From Betaproteobacteria bacterium (GTDB taxonomy: Bacteria > Pseudomonadota > Gammaproteobacteria > Burkholderiales > SG8-39), in assembly GCA_016868105.1 (NCBI GenBank), contig VGIA01000005.1:1-49190 (forward strand): a stretch of 49,190 bases of DNA, read 5' to 3'. The notes beneath the pieces were generated by a model. That model was given only the letters and a program-made list of their open reading frames with translations, ran no database searches and was not told the origin of the DNA. Shown in pieces: positions 38,830 through 47,330 of the stretch. Position 1 is the stretch's first letter; each line of letters begins with the position of its first letter. The position numbers and the translations under genes were made by a program.

Positions 38830-40164
38830 ATGCAACGCCGAAAGATCTTGCTGGTTGCCCTGCTCACCGCGGCGCTGCCGCTGCCGGCCGCCGCGCAGAG
38901 CCTGATGCAGGTGTATCAGTACGCCAAGGGGCATGACGCGCAGTTCGCCGCCGCGCGCCACGCCCTTAGCGCCGGGCTGGAGAAGCTGCCGCAGGGCCGC
39001 GCCCTGAATCTGCCCACGCTCAACCTGTCGGCCAACACCACCGCGACGCGCATCGACTCCGAGCCCAAGAGGGGCTCTGCCCCGGCGCCGTTCGTGCGCG
39101 ACGTCCGCGCCTTCGGCTACACGCTGTCGTTCTCGCAGCCGATCTACCGCAGGCAGAACGCGATCCAGTACGACCAGGCCGGGTACCAGGTGAAGCAGGC
39201 GGAGGCGGCCTTCGGCCTCGCGGCCCAGGACCTGATCGTTCGCACCGCCCAGGCCTACTTCGACGTGCTCGCCTCGCAGGACACGCTCGCGCTGGTGCGC
39301 GCGCAAAAGACCGCCATCGCCGAGCAGCTGGCGCAGGCCAGGCGCAACTTCGAGGTCGGCACCGCCACCATCACCGACACCCACGAGGCGCAGGCGCGCT
39401 TCGATCTGTCGGCGGCGCAGGAGATCGCGGCGCAGAACGACCTTGAGAACAAGCGCCGCGCGCTGCAGCAGATCACCGGCAAAGAGTACGGTACCCTCAA
39501 GCCGCTGCGCCCGCAGGTGAAGCTCACCCCGCCCAACCCGGCGAACATGCAGTCCTGGGTCGAGCTGGCCGAGAAGCAGAGCTACACCGTGCAGGCGCAG
39601 GAGGCGGTCACCGAGATCGCCAGCCTAGAGGCCAAGCGCCATACCGCGGCGCACCATCCCACCCTGGACCTGGTGGCCAGCTACGGCTACAACTCGCAGA
39701 CCGGATCGAGCACATCGGCGCTGGGCACCAACGTCGGCACCGGCGTGCTGGGGCTGCAATTCGCCGTGCCGCTGTACGCCGGAGGCTCGCTCAACTCGCG
39801 CCAGCGCGAAGCGGCGGCCAACTACGAGAAGTCCAGGCAGGAGCTGGAGAACGCGCGCCGCTCGGTGGCGCTTAGCGCGCGCCAGTCCTATCTCTCCGTG
39901 CTCAACGGCGTCGCCCAGGTGGGGGCGCTGGAGCAGGCGCTGGTGTCCTCGCAGAGCGCGCTGGATTCCAACAAGCTGGGCTACGAGGTCGGCGTGCGCA
40001 TCAACATCGACGTCCTGAACGCGCAGCAGCAGCTCTTTTCCACCCGCCGCGACCTCGCGGTGGCGCGCTACAACACCATCACCAGCCACCTGCGCCTGAA
40101 GTCCGCCGCCGGCAGCCTCAAGGAAGAGGACCTCGAGGAGATCAACAAGGCCCTTGAGCCCTAG
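38830..40164 (+). CDS. tolC: TolC family outer membrane efflux protein
   Basis: A 444-residue outer-membrane channel subunit. The signal peptide KILLVALLTAALPLPAAAQ probably cleaves after the AAA of PAAAQS. Two repeated halves rich in helices carry the TolC pattern, with NFEVGTATITDTHEAQARFD in the first half and NKLGYEVGVRINIDVLNAQQ in the second. It forms the exit duct for tripartite pumps and type I secretion. ATG 38830 has GACGGAG eight bases upstream. Being last in the RND operon, it probably partners that pump and others. Confidence 0.93.
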   Translation: MQRRKILLVALLTAALPLPAAAQSLMQVYQYAKGHDAQFAAARHALSAGLEKLPQGRALNLPTLNLSANTTATRIDSEPKRGSAPAPFVRDVRAFGYTLSFSQPIYRRQNAIQYDQAGYQVKQAEAAFGLAAQDLIVRTAQAYFDVLASQDTLALVRAQKTAIAEQLAQARRNFEVGTATITDTHEAQARFDLSAAQEIAAQNDLENKRRALQQITGKEYGTLKPLRPQVKLTPPNPANMQSWVELAEKQSYTVQAQEAVTEIASLEAKRHTAAHHPTLDLVASYGYNSQTGSSTSALGTNVGTGVLGLQFAVPLYAGGSLNSRQREAAANYEKSRQELENARRSVALSARQSYLSVLNGVAQVGALEQALVSSQSALDSNKLGYEVGVRINIDVLNAQQQLFSTRRDLAVARYNTITSHLRLKSAAGSLKEEDLEEINKALEP

Positions 40165-40167
40165 ATA

Positions 40168-40188
40168 TCAGGGACGGACCACGATTTA
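40168..40188. repeat. dispersed repeat copy at the tolC/waaA junction
   Basis: GGGACGGACCACG (40171-40183) matches 12 of 13 bases of the element at 24462. It fills the gap between the tolC stop (40162-40164) and the convergent waaA stop (40186-40188), and its end supplies the waaA stop codon. Confidence 0.5.
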
Positions 40189-41424
40189 CTTCAACAGGCG
40201 CAGGCAGGCGGCGAGCTGGCGGGCGGTGGCGCCGCGGTGGGCCTGGCACAGCGCAAGGCCGGCCCCGGACATGGCGCGGCGCCGGGCGGGATCCTCCAGC
40301 AGGGCGAGCGCCTCGCGGATCGCGCCGGCGGGATCAGCGGCCTGCACCGCGGCACCCGCATCCAGCGCCATGCGCGTCGCTTCCGCGAAGTTGTACATGT
40401 GCGGACCCAGCACCACCGGCGCGCCTGCGGCGCAGGCCTCGATCAGATTCTGGCCGCCCAGCGGGGCGAAGGAGCCGCCGATCACCGCCACGTCCGCGGC
40501 AGCGTAGTAGAAATCCATCTCGCCCAGCGTGTCACCGAGCAGCACACCCTTTCCGGGCACGGCGGCCAGGCTGCGCCGCGCCACCTCGAGGCCGCGCGCA
40601 GAGAGCAGCTGCGCCACCTCGTCGAAGCGCCGCGGGTGCCGCGGCACCACCAGCAACCGCATGTCCGCCGGAATCGCGCCCAGCGCATCGAGCAGCATCG
40701 CCTCCTCGCCCCCGCGGGTGCTGGCGAGGAGCAGCGTCCGGCAGCCGAGCGCCGCGCGCAACGCCCTGCCCGCGGCAAGCCGCCCCTCGTCCGGGGCGGC
40801 ATCGAACTTCAGGTTGCCGGTGACCGCCACCCCGTGCGCGCCCGCGGCCCGCAGGCGCGCGGCATCGGCCTCGCTCTGCGCGCAGACCGCCGACAGCGCG
40901 GCGAACGCCGGGCGCGATAATCCATCCCAGCGCGCATAGCCGCGCGCCGATTTCTCAGACAGGCGCGCATTGGCGAGCAGGAGCGGCACGCCGGACTGGC
41001 GGCAGGACGCAACCAGGTTCGGCCACACCTCGGTCTCCACCAGCACGCCGAGCCGCGGCCGCCAGTGCTCCAGGAACCGGCGCACCGCGCCCGGCAGGTC
41101 CCAGGGCAGCCAGGCGAGACGCACGCTCTCCCCGAGCAGCGTCTTCAGCGTCTCCCGTCCCGCCGCAGTGGTGCAGGTGACCAGGATCTCGCAGCCCTCC
41201 AGCGCCTGCATCAACGCGCGCACCAGCGGCGCCGAGGCACGCGCCTCGCCCACCGACGCCGCGTGCACCCAGATCACCGGCTTGTCCGGTGTGTCGCGAT
41301 AGGTGCCGAAGCGCTCGCGAATCCACCGCCGGTAAAGCGGCTCGGCGCGCCCGCGCCACCACAGGCGCGCGAGCGCGAGCGGCAGCGCGGCGCGCAGCAT
41401 GAGCGTATACAGCGCACGCTGCAT
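40186..41424 (-). CDS. waaA: 3-deoxy-D-manno-octulosonic acid (Kdo) transferase
   Basis: A 412-residue WaaA that adds Kdo to lipid A precursor at the inner membrane. An N-terminal membrane anchor (about 1-20) precedes IWVHAASVGEARAS, with the conserved glutamate. VLVETEVWPNLVASC and LLANARLSEKSARGY follow, and the C-terminal nucleotide-binding domain has GGSFAPLGGQNLIEACAAG. The length and motifs are complete. The start overlaps the waaC stop by one base (TGATG), indicating coupled expression. It converges on tolC, an order seen in other betaproteobacteria. Confidence 0.95.
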   Translation of the reverse strand: MQRALYTLMLRAALPLALARLWWRGRAEPLYRRWIRERFGTYRDTPDKPVIWVHAASVGEARASAPLVRALMQALEGCEILVTCTTAAGRETLKTLLGESVRLAWLPWDLPGAVRRFLEHWRPRLGVLVETEVWPNLVASCRQSGVPLLLANARLSEKSARGYARWDGLSRPAFAALSAVCAQSEADAARLRAAGAHGVAVTGNLKFDAAPDEGRLAAGRALRAALGCRTLLLASTRGGEEAMLLDALGAIPADMRLLVVPRHPRRFDEVAQLLSARGLEVARRSLAAVPGKGVLLGDTLGEMDFYYAAADVAVIGGSFAPLGGQNLIEACAAGAPVVLGPHMYNFAEATRMALDAGAAVQAADPAGAIREALALLEDPARRRAMSGAGLALCQAHRGATARQLAACLRLLK

Positions 41425-42392
41425 CAGGGCAGCACCCCGAATCCAACCAGCGCCGCCAGCGCCTCCGAGGGCGCCGGCGCCAACCCTGCCGTGCCCAGGT
41501 TGCTCACCGTCGTTCCGGCGTGCAGCCCGGTCAGCCCGGGGTCCGAACCGCAGTAGATCCCCAGCGTCGGGCGGCCCAGCGCCGCCGCAAGGTGCGTCAG
41601 GCCCGTATCCACGCCGACAACGAAGCGGGCCGCCTGCGCCAGCCGCGCGAGCTCGCTCAGCGTCATGCGCCGCGGCACCACGGCGCGCGGGATGGCGGTG
41701 GCGATGCGCGTGCAGCGATGGCGCTCCTGCTCGCTGCCCCAGGGCAGCACGCAGTGGACTCCCCCGGCCGCGACCGCCACGCCCAGCGCGCGCCAGTGCT
41801 CCTCGGGCCAGAGCTTGTCGGCGCGGCTGCTCATGGTGAGCAGGATCGCCAAGGGCTGCGGCAGGTCCAGGGCCGCGCCGGCGGCGGGCGTGCCAGGATC
41901 GAGGCCATAGTCACAGGCCTCGCCCGCGACGTAGCCCAGCGCCGCGGCGGCCAGCCGCCGGTTGCGCTCCACCGCGTGCAGGCTCGCGCTCACCGGGTGG
42001 CGCCGGTCGTACAGGCACGCCGCGAACGGCTCGCGCGCGCTTGCGCGATCGAAACCGTGGCGCAGGCCGCGCGCGATCCGGGTCACCAGCGCGCTCTTCA
42101 CCAGGCCCTGGCTGTCGATGACGTGGTCGTACCGATCCTCCTGCAGGCGGCGCCAGAACGCCGCCAGCTCGGACCAGGTCGAGGCAAGCGCGAGCTCGCC
42201 GCGCCAGCGCCGGATCGCAACCGGGATCACGCCGCGCACCGCCGGGTGCAGCCGCGCCACCTCGGCGAAAGGCTCCTCCACCGCCCAGTCGATCACCGCG
42301 CCGGGCAGATGGCGCGCCACGTCGCTCACCGCCGGGCAGTTGTGCACGACATCGCCGAGCGAGGAGGTCTTGACGAAGAGGATTCTGGGCAT
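41424..42392 (-). CDS. waaC: lipopolysaccharide heptosyltransferase I
   Basis: A 322-residue family 9 glycosyltransferase that transfers the first heptose to Kdo of the inner core. The N-terminus MPRILFVKTSSLGDVVHNCPAVSDV is typical of WaaC. The acceptor-side motif DSQGLVKSALVTRIA and the donor-side FVVGVDTGLTHLAAALGRP are intact. ATG 42392 is chosen for that N-terminus; the longer open frame upstream overlaps the opposite-strand glycosyltransferase. It is followed by waaA with a one-base overlap. Its 5' end overlaps the proposed start of the divergent family 2 glycosyltransferase. Confidence 0.93.
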   Translation of the reverse strand: MPRILFVKTSSLGDVVHNCPAVSDVARHLPGAVIDWAVEEPFAEVARLHPAVRGVIPVAIRRWRGELALASTWSELAAFWRRLQEDRYDHVIDSQGLVKSALVTRIARGLRHGFDRASAREPFAACLYDRRHPVSASLHAVERNRRLAAAALGYVAGEACDYGLDPGTPAAGAALDLPQPLAILLTMSSRADKLWPEEHWRALGVAVAAGGVHCVLPWGSEQERHRCTRIATAIPRAVVPRRMTLSELARLAQAARFVVGVDTGLTHLAAALGRPTLGIYCGSDPGLTGLHAGTTVSNLGTAGLAPAPSEALAALVGFGVLP

Positions 42393-43218
42393 CGCCAGCC
42401 CGATTCTAAGTAGAATTCCGCAGCCGCCCCACCCCAAGGCCAAGCCCATTCCACCGAACGCTACAGCCCGTGCGCGGGTCTCCGCCGTCGTCATCACGCT
42501 AAACGCCGCCGGGCAGCTGGCCGAGTGCCTGGCGAGCGTCGCCTTCGCCGACGAGATCCTGGTGGTGGACTCGGGCAGCACCGACGGCACGCGCGAGCTG
42601 GCGCAGAAGTACGGCGCCCGCGTGGTGGCGCAGGACTGGCTGGGCTTCGGGCGCCAGAAGCAGTTCGCCGCCGACCAGGCCGCGAACGACTGGGTGCTGT
42701 CGCTGGACGCGGACGAGCGCGTCTCGCCGGAACTGGCCGCGAGCCTGGTACGCGCGCTGCAATCGCCCACGGCCTCGGTGTACCGCATGGCGCGGCGTAA
42801 CCGCTTCATGGGGCGGTGGCTGCGCCACGGCGAGGGCTACCCGGACTGGAGCGCGCGGCTCTACCACCGCGGCAAGGCGCGCTGGAGCGAGGATATGGTG
42901 CACGAGAAGCTGCTCTACGCCTCCACCCCCGGCACGCTGGAGGGCGACCTGCTGCATGAGTCCGCCCAGGACCTCGGCCGGTACTTGGACAAGCAGAACC
43001 GCTACACCACGCTTGCCGCGGCGGCGCTGCACGAGCAAGGTCGCAGCGCCGGGGTTGTGGAGTTGATACTCTCGCCGCTGGTGCGCTTCATCAAGTTCTA
43101 CTTCCTGCGCCTGGGGTTCCTCGACGGCGTCCCGGGCCTGGTGCACATCTCGATCGGCTGCATGAACAGCTTCATAAAGTACGCCAAGCTGGCGGTATTG
43201 GCGAGATCCCGCCCGTGA
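42370..43218 (+). CDS. glycosyltransferase family 2, WaaE/KdtX-like (start uncertain)
   Basis: A GT2 glycosyltransferase of about 255-282 residues. The core motifs VSAVVITLNAAGQLAECL, VVDSGSTDGTRELA and WVLSLDADERVSPEL are the nucleotide-sugar and DxD sites. W..D.VHEKLLY and HESAQDLGRYLDKQNRYT match the LPS-core glucosyltransferase WaaE group. A hydrophobic C-terminal segment (about FIKFYFLRLGFLDG) may bind the membrane. No ATG or GTG is in frame near the domain start. The annotated TTG 42370 is 2 bases after AGGAGG and overlaps divergent waaC; an ATT at 42448 is another possibility. The stop overlaps the epimerase start. Confidence 0.85.
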   Translation: MTKRILGIASPILSRIPQPPHPKAKPIPPNATARARVSAVVITLNAAGQLAECLASVAFADEILVVDSGSTDGTRELAQKYGARVVAQDWLGFGRQKQFAADQAANDWVLSLDADERVSPELAASLVRALQSPTASVYRMARRNRFMGRWLRHGEGYPDWSARLYHRGKARWSEDMVHEKLLYASTPGTLEGDLLHESAQDLGRYLDKQNRYTTLAAAALHEQGRSAGVVELILSPLVRFIKFYFLRLGFLDGVPGLVHISIGCMNSFIKYAKLAVLARSRP

Positions 43219-44183
43219 AGGTCCTTGTCACCGGGGCCGCCGGCTTCATCGGCATGCACTGCGCGCAGCGCCTGCTCGCGCGCGGCGACACCGTCATCGG
43301 CGCGGACAACCTGTCGGACTACTATTCGGTGGACCTGAAGAAGGCGCGCCTCAAGCAACTCGAGCCCGCTCGCGGGTTCCGCTTCCTGGAGCTAGACATC
43401 GCCGCGCCGACGGCGCTTGCGCGCCTGTTCGAGGAGATCCGGCCGGATGCGGTGCTGCACCTGGCAGCGCAGCCCGGCGTGCGGTATTCGCTTGAGCACC
43501 CCGAACCCTACTTCCAGACCAACCTGGTGGGCTTCGGGCGCCTGCTGGAGGCCTGCCGGCACCGCAAGCCGAAACACCTCGTCTTCGCCTCCAGCTCCAG
43601 CGTCTTCGGCGCCAACCGCAAGCTGCCCTGGTCGGAGGCGGACAACGTCGACCACCCGGTGAGCCTGTACGCGGCCACCAAGAAATCCAACGAGCTGCTG
43701 GCGCACGCCTATTGCCACCTGTACGGCGTGCCGATGACCGGGCTGCGCTTCTTCACCGTCTACGGGCCCTGGGGCCGGCCCGACATGTCGCCGATGCTCT
43801 TCGCCAAGGCGATTCTGGAAGGCAAGCCCATCCAGGTGTTCAACCACGGCGACATGGAGCGAGACTTCACCTACATCGACGACATTGCAGAGGGCTGCTT
43901 GCGCGTCCTCGACAATCCCGCCAGCTCCATTCCGCCCTACCGCATCTTCAACATCGGCAACCACCAGCCGGTGCGGCTCACCCACTACATCGAGGCGCTG
44001 GAGAGGGCCCTCGGCCGCAAGGCGATCCTGGAGATGAAGCCGATGCAGCCCGGCGACGTGAAGGCGACCTACGCCGATACCGCCGCGCTGCGCGCCGCCA
44101 TCGGCTTCGCGCCCGCCACACCCCTCGACGCGGGCCTGGCGAAGTTCGCCGCCTGGTACAAGGTCTACCACCGCCATGGCTGA
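43215..44183 (+). CDS. NAD-dependent epimerase, UDP-glucuronate 4-epimerase-like
   Basis: A 322-residue extended SDR. The cofactor motif TGAAGFIGMH is at the N-terminus, and the catalytic pair is in SLYAATKKSNE (YxxxK). VYGPWGRPDMSPMLFAKAI and FTYIDDIAEG resemble UDP-glucuronate 4-epimerases. It would make UDP-galacturonate for lipopolysaccharide or capsule. GTG 43215 overlaps the previous stop by four bases and the gene overlaps the next by eight, so the three genes form one unit. The exact sugar is an inference from family similarity. Confidence 0.88.
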   Translation: MKVLVTGAAGFIGMHCAQRLLARGDTVIGADNLSDYYSVDLKKARLKQLEPARGFRFLELDIAAPTALARLFEEIRPDAVLHLAAQPGVRYSLEHPEPYFQTNLVGFGRLLEACRHRKPKHLVFASSSSVFGANRKLPWSEADNVDHPVSLYAATKKSNELLAHAYCHLYGVPMTGLRFFTVYGPWGRPDMSPMLFAKAILEGKPIQVFNHGDMERDFTYIDDIAEGCLRVLDNPASSIPPYRIFNIGNHQPVRLTHYIEALERALGRKAILEMKPMQPGDVKATYADTAALRAAIGFAPATPLDAGLAKFAAWYKVYHRHG

Positions 44184-44781
44184 GCAGAAGCTTCCCTCGG
44201 CCTCCGAGGTTGTCGCCTTCCATGACAGCTGCCTCGCCGCCCCGGGCTGGGCGAGGGGTGGCGCGCAGAAGTTCGCCGCCGGCGTCTGGAACGCCATCGA
44301 GGACAACCACCGCTGCAACTGCCTGCTGTGGGACGAGGAAGACCTGGCACGGCGCAAGAGCGCGCCGGATGCCGAGATCGCGAACAACAAGCGCGCCATC
44401 GACGGCCTCAACCAGAAGCGCAACGACGCCATCGAGCGCATCGACGAGCAGTTGCTGTCGGTGCTGGAGGCCGTTACCCGCATGCCGCGCGCGCGGCTGA
44501 ACTCGGAAACCGCCGGCGCGATGACCGACCGCCTGTCCATCCTTTCGCTCAAGTGCCACCACATGCGCCTGCAGACCCTGCGCGCGGATGTGACGGACGC
44601 GCATGTGCAGGAGTGCACAGCCAAACTCGCGCGGCTCACGGAGCAGCGTGAGGACCTGGCGGGATGCCTCGGGCGGCTCCTGGCGGAAGCCTCGCGCGGT
44701 GATGCCTACTTCAAGGTCTACCGGCAGTTCAAGATGTACAATGACCCGAGGCTGAACCCCGCGTTGTACGGGGAAAAATAG
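44176..44781 (+). CDS. DUF4254 domain protein
   Basis: A 201-residue soluble, mostly helical protein of the DUF4254 family, function unknown. The conserved core is AIEDNHRCNCLLWDEEDLAR, then IDGLNQKRNDAIERIDEQLL and NSETAGAMTDRLSILSLKCHH. The helix-rich composition resembles proteins encoded beside LPS heptosyltransferases. It overlaps the epimerase gene by eight bases, so co-transcription is clear. Its TAG stop is the first three bases of the tandem repeat at 44779. Confidence 0.85.
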   Translation: MAEQKLPSASEVVAFHDSCLAAPGWARGGAQKFAAGVWNAIEDNHRCNCLLWDEEDLARRKSAPDAEIANNKRAIDGLNQKRNDAIERIDEQLLSVLEAVTRMPRARLNSETAGAMTDRLSILSLKCHHMRLQTLRADVTDAHVQECTAKLARLTEQREDLAGCLGRLLAEASRGDAYFKVYRQFKMYNDPRLNPALYGEK

Positions 44782-44816
44782 GGGCGGTCCCTAATTTTAG
44801 GGGCGGTCCCTAATTT
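44779..44816. repeat. two tandem perfect 19-bp repeats with internal dyads
   Basis: TAGGGGCGGTCCCTAATTT occurs at 44779-44797 and again at 44798-44816. Each contains the inverted pair TAGGG/CCCTA, so it offers a TAG stop on both strands. The first copy ends the DUF4254 gene and the second supplies the stop of the reverse-strand hydrolase remnant. The sequence is related to the GGGACRGACC elements at 24462 and 40171. Confidence 0.8.
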
Positions 44817-45313
44817 CGTCCCTGCGCCCGCTCCAGTGCCCCATGGAACGCCTCGGGCCGCTCGTACTGCACCCAGTGCCCCGCCCCGTCGATGACATGC
44901 ATCTGCGCTGACGGGTACGCCGACCGCAGCATGGCGTGGATGTCGTCGAACCTGCCGTGCGCGGTGACATCCTCCCGGCCCCAGATGCCATGCACCGGAA
45001 GGCCCAGCTTCAGGATGCACTCCTTCGATGCCGAGGTGCGCGAGCAGCGCGCGCTGTTGACGCCTGTCCGCATGACATCGTCGACATAGAGTTCCAGCGT
45101 CTCCGGGTCGATTTGGGCTCCTTCGATAGCATCAAGGCCGAGAGGTCGAACCGGTGCCCCGCCTCGCGCTCGGCCGGATCCTCCAGCGCCCGCCACGGCC
45201 TCAGGATCCGTTCGTTGGTCTAGCGCAGCCCCAGTCCGCCAGCGCCGACCAGCACCAGCGAGCGCACCCGCCCTGGCAGCTTCGCGGCGACGAATACGAA
45301 GCGCGCGCCGGCA
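44810..45313 (-). pseudogene. alpha/beta hydrolase pseudogene (5' truncated, frameshifted)
   Basis: The C-terminal part reads ILKLGLPVHGIWGREDVTAH and VIDGAGHWVQYERPEAF, with the acid and histidine of an alpha/beta hydrolase. Upstream, a different frame reads ARFVFVAAKLPGRVRSL, then [12 protein letters not shown], and hits an in-frame TAG at 45220-45222. It resumes as TNERILRPWRALEDPAERE and RFDLSALML before a frameshift near 45120. The nucleophile-elbow region and everything before it are missing, replaced by the glycosyltransferase fragment. The gene is therefore dead. Confidence 0.75.
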
Positions 45314-45481
45314 CACCCACACGCGATCGATGTCCGTATGGCCCTCCATCAGCCGCGCGTTGTAGTCGTTCGCGAGCAGGTGCACTTCCACGCCGGGAAG
45401 CGCGCGCTTCAGTTGCCCCAGCATCGGCGTGGCGAGCAGCAGGTCGCCCAGCTTGTCGCGCTTGGTCACCAGGACCTTCAT
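45314..45481 (-). pseudogene. N-terminal fragment of a family 9 glycosyltransferase
   Basis: The first 56 residues, MKVLVTKRDKLGDLLLATP and onward to ANDYNARLMEGHTDIDRVWV, are a normal GT9/heptosyltransferase N-terminus. After that the sequence passes out of frame into a hydrolase. The fragment is related to the family 9 enzyme at the right edge of the window, where VNTYNAEVLARN occupies the same place. This suggests a duplicated or recombined heptosyltransferase copy. The start is 17 bases from the divergent manC-like start. Confidence 0.75.
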
Positions 45482-45498
45482 GCCACTAGAATAGCTGC

Positions 45499-46923
45499 TT
45501 GGCGAATCTTGATCCTCGCATAGTCCCGGTCATTCTCGCAGGTGGCTCCGGCAGCCGCCTGTGGCCACTGTCGCGAAAGCTGCTGCCGAAGCAGTTCCTG
45601 CCGCTCGCCGGCAGGCGCACGATGATCCAGGAAACAGCGCTGCGCCTGAAAGGGCTGAAGGGGTGCGGCGCGCCGGTGGTGGTGGCGAACCAGGAGCACC
45701 GGTTCCTGGTCGCGGAGCAGCTGAAGGAAGTGGGGATCCGGCCGGCGGCGATCATCATCGAGCCGGCGGCGCGCAACACCGCGCCCGCGATCGCCGCCGC
45801 GGCGCTGGTGGTGTCGGTCAGGGACCCGCAGGCGCTGCTGCTCGTGCTGCCCTCGGACCACCTGGTCGGGAGGCAGGCGTTCCAGCAGGACGTGGCCGCC
45901 GCGCGCCAGGCGGCGGAAGGCGGATCGCTCGCGACCTTCGGCATCAAGCCCACGGCACCTGCGACCGGCTACGGCTACATCGAGGTCGGCCCACGCATGG
46001 CAGGCGCCGTGCACCGGATCAAGCGCTTTGTCGAGAAACCGGATCTGGCGCGAGCGAAGCGGTTCCTCGCCTCGGGCAATTTCCTCTGGAACAGCGGCAT
46101 GTTCCTGTTCGGGGCGACGGCGTACCTCGCCGAACTGCACCGCCATGCGCCGAAGATCTTCAGCGCTGCACGCCATGCCGTGGCCAAGGCAACGACCGAC
46201 CTGGACTTCGTGCGCCTGGAGCGCAAGGCCTTCGCCGCCAGCCCCGCGCTGTCGGTGGACTACGCGGTGATGGAAAAGACGATCTCGGGCGCGGTGGTGA
46301 AAAGCCGCATGCGCTGGAGCGACGTCGGCTCCTGGTCCGAACTGTGGCAGGTGAGCGGTAAGGACGCCGCCGGCAACGCGCTGCGCGGCGACGTCTCGCT
46401 GCGCGACGCGAAACGCAGTTTCGTGCATGCCGGCTCGCGCCACGTGTCGCTGCTGGGCGTCGAGGACCTCGTGGTGGTGGAAACCGACGACGCGGTGCTG
46501 GTCGCGGCCAAGGACCGGGCGCAGGAAGTGAAGGAAGTGGTGGCGCAGCTCGATCGCCAGAAGCGCACCGAGCATGTGTCGCATTCGCGCGTCTACCGCC
46601 CCTGGGGCTACTACGAGACCGTGGACGAGGGCGATCGGTTCCAGGTGAAGCGCCTGATGGTGAAGCCCGGCCATGCACTGTCGCTGCAGCGCCATCGCCG
46701 GCGCGCGGAGCACTGGGTGGTGGTGCAGGGCACCGCGCGCGTCACGCGCGGCGGCAGAACCCTGAACCTGCGCGAGAACCAGTCCACCTACATCCCGGTC
46801 GGCATGAAGCACCGCCTAGCCAACGCAACAAAGGCGCCGGTGTACCTGGTGGAGGTCCAGTCGGGCGGCTACCTGGGCGAGGACGACATCGAGCGCTTCG
46901 AGGACCGCTACAACAGGGTGTGA
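45499..46923 (+). CDS. manC: mannose-1-phosphate guanylyltransferase / mannose-6-phosphate isomerase, ManC/AlgA type
   Basis: A 474-residue bifunctional enzyme. The N-terminal nucleotidyltransferase (1-290) has AGGSGSRLWPLSRKLLPKQF, GYGYIEVG and the substrate-binding FVEKPDLARA. The C-terminal cupin isomerase domain (about 350-474) has RPWGYYETVDEGDRFQVK and LSLQRHRRRAEHW with metal ligands. It makes GDP-mannose for polysaccharides. A TTG start at 45499 is used; no ATG fits before the catalytic motif. The promoter must lie in or across the glycosyltransferase fragment, because only 17 bases separate the starts. Confidence 0.92.
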   Translation: MANLDPRIVPVILAGGSGSRLWPLSRKLLPKQFLPLAGRRTMIQETALRLKGLKGCGAPVVVANQEHRFLVAEQLKEVGIRPAAIIIEPAARNTAPAIAAAALVVSVRDPQALLLVLPSDHLVGRQAFQQDVAAARQAAEGGSLATFGIKPTAPATGYGYIEVGPRMAGAVHRIKRFVEKPDLARAKRFLASGNFLWNSGMFLFGATAYLAELHRHAPKIFSAARHAVAKATTDLDFVRLERKAFAASPALSVDYAVMEKTISGAVVKSRMRWSDVGSWSELWQVSGKDAAGNALRGDVSLRDAKRSFVHAGSRHVSLLGVEDLVVVETDDAVLVAAKDRAQEVKEVVAQLDRQKRTEHVSHSRVYRPWGYYETVDEGDRFQVKRLMVKPGHALSLQRHRRRAEHWVVVQGTARVTRGGRTLNLRENQSTYIPVGMKHRLANATKAPVYLVEVQSGGYLGEDDIERFEDRYNRV

Positions 46924-46988
46924 CGTGAATCGCAGGAGCCGCGGTGCCATACCTGCTCGTGCCTGGCTGGCGACGCCGACGACCGGCT

Positions 46989-47330
46989 TTACGCGAGCGG
47001 CGTCAGCGCCTTGGCCAGCACGTCCGCGACGGTGTCCTCCGCGGCGCGCCCCTTCCGGCGTGCCCGACGGGCTCGCCAATCGACGCTTCTGACCTGATCG
47101 GACAGCACCACGCCCGGCGCGCCGTCCGCGTCCACGATCGGCACCTCGAACGGATAGCCCTTGACGCGGGTGGTCATCGGGCAGCAGGGCATCAGGCCGG
47201 TGGCCCGGTTGTAGTTTGCGGTGGACAGCACGAGCGCCGGGCGATGACCCGCCTGCTCGTGCCCTGCCTGCGGCGTGAAGTTCAACCACACGATGTCCCC
47301 GCGCTCCGGGAACGCGCCGCGCGCGGACAT
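46989..47330 (-). CDS. mazF: MazF/PemK family endoribonuclease toxin
   Basis: A 113-residue toxin that cleaves mRNA. Family motifs are ERGDIVWLNFTPQAG at the N-terminus, HRPALVLSTANYNRATGL, CPMTTRVKGYPFEV and VVLSDQVRSVDWRARRA. No damage is visible. ATG 47330 overlaps the stop of the upstream MazE remnant (TGATG), the usual antitoxin-toxin arrangement. Because the antitoxin lacks its N-terminal DNA-binding and start region, the toxin may be silent, or neutralised by the remaining C-terminal fragment or another antitoxin. Confidence 0.88.
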   Translation of the reverse strand: MSARGAFPERGDIVWLNFTPQAGHEQAGHRPALVLSTANYNRATGLMPCCPMTTRVKGYPFEVPIVDADGAPGVVLSDQVRSVDWRARRARRKGRAAEDTVADVLAKALTPLA

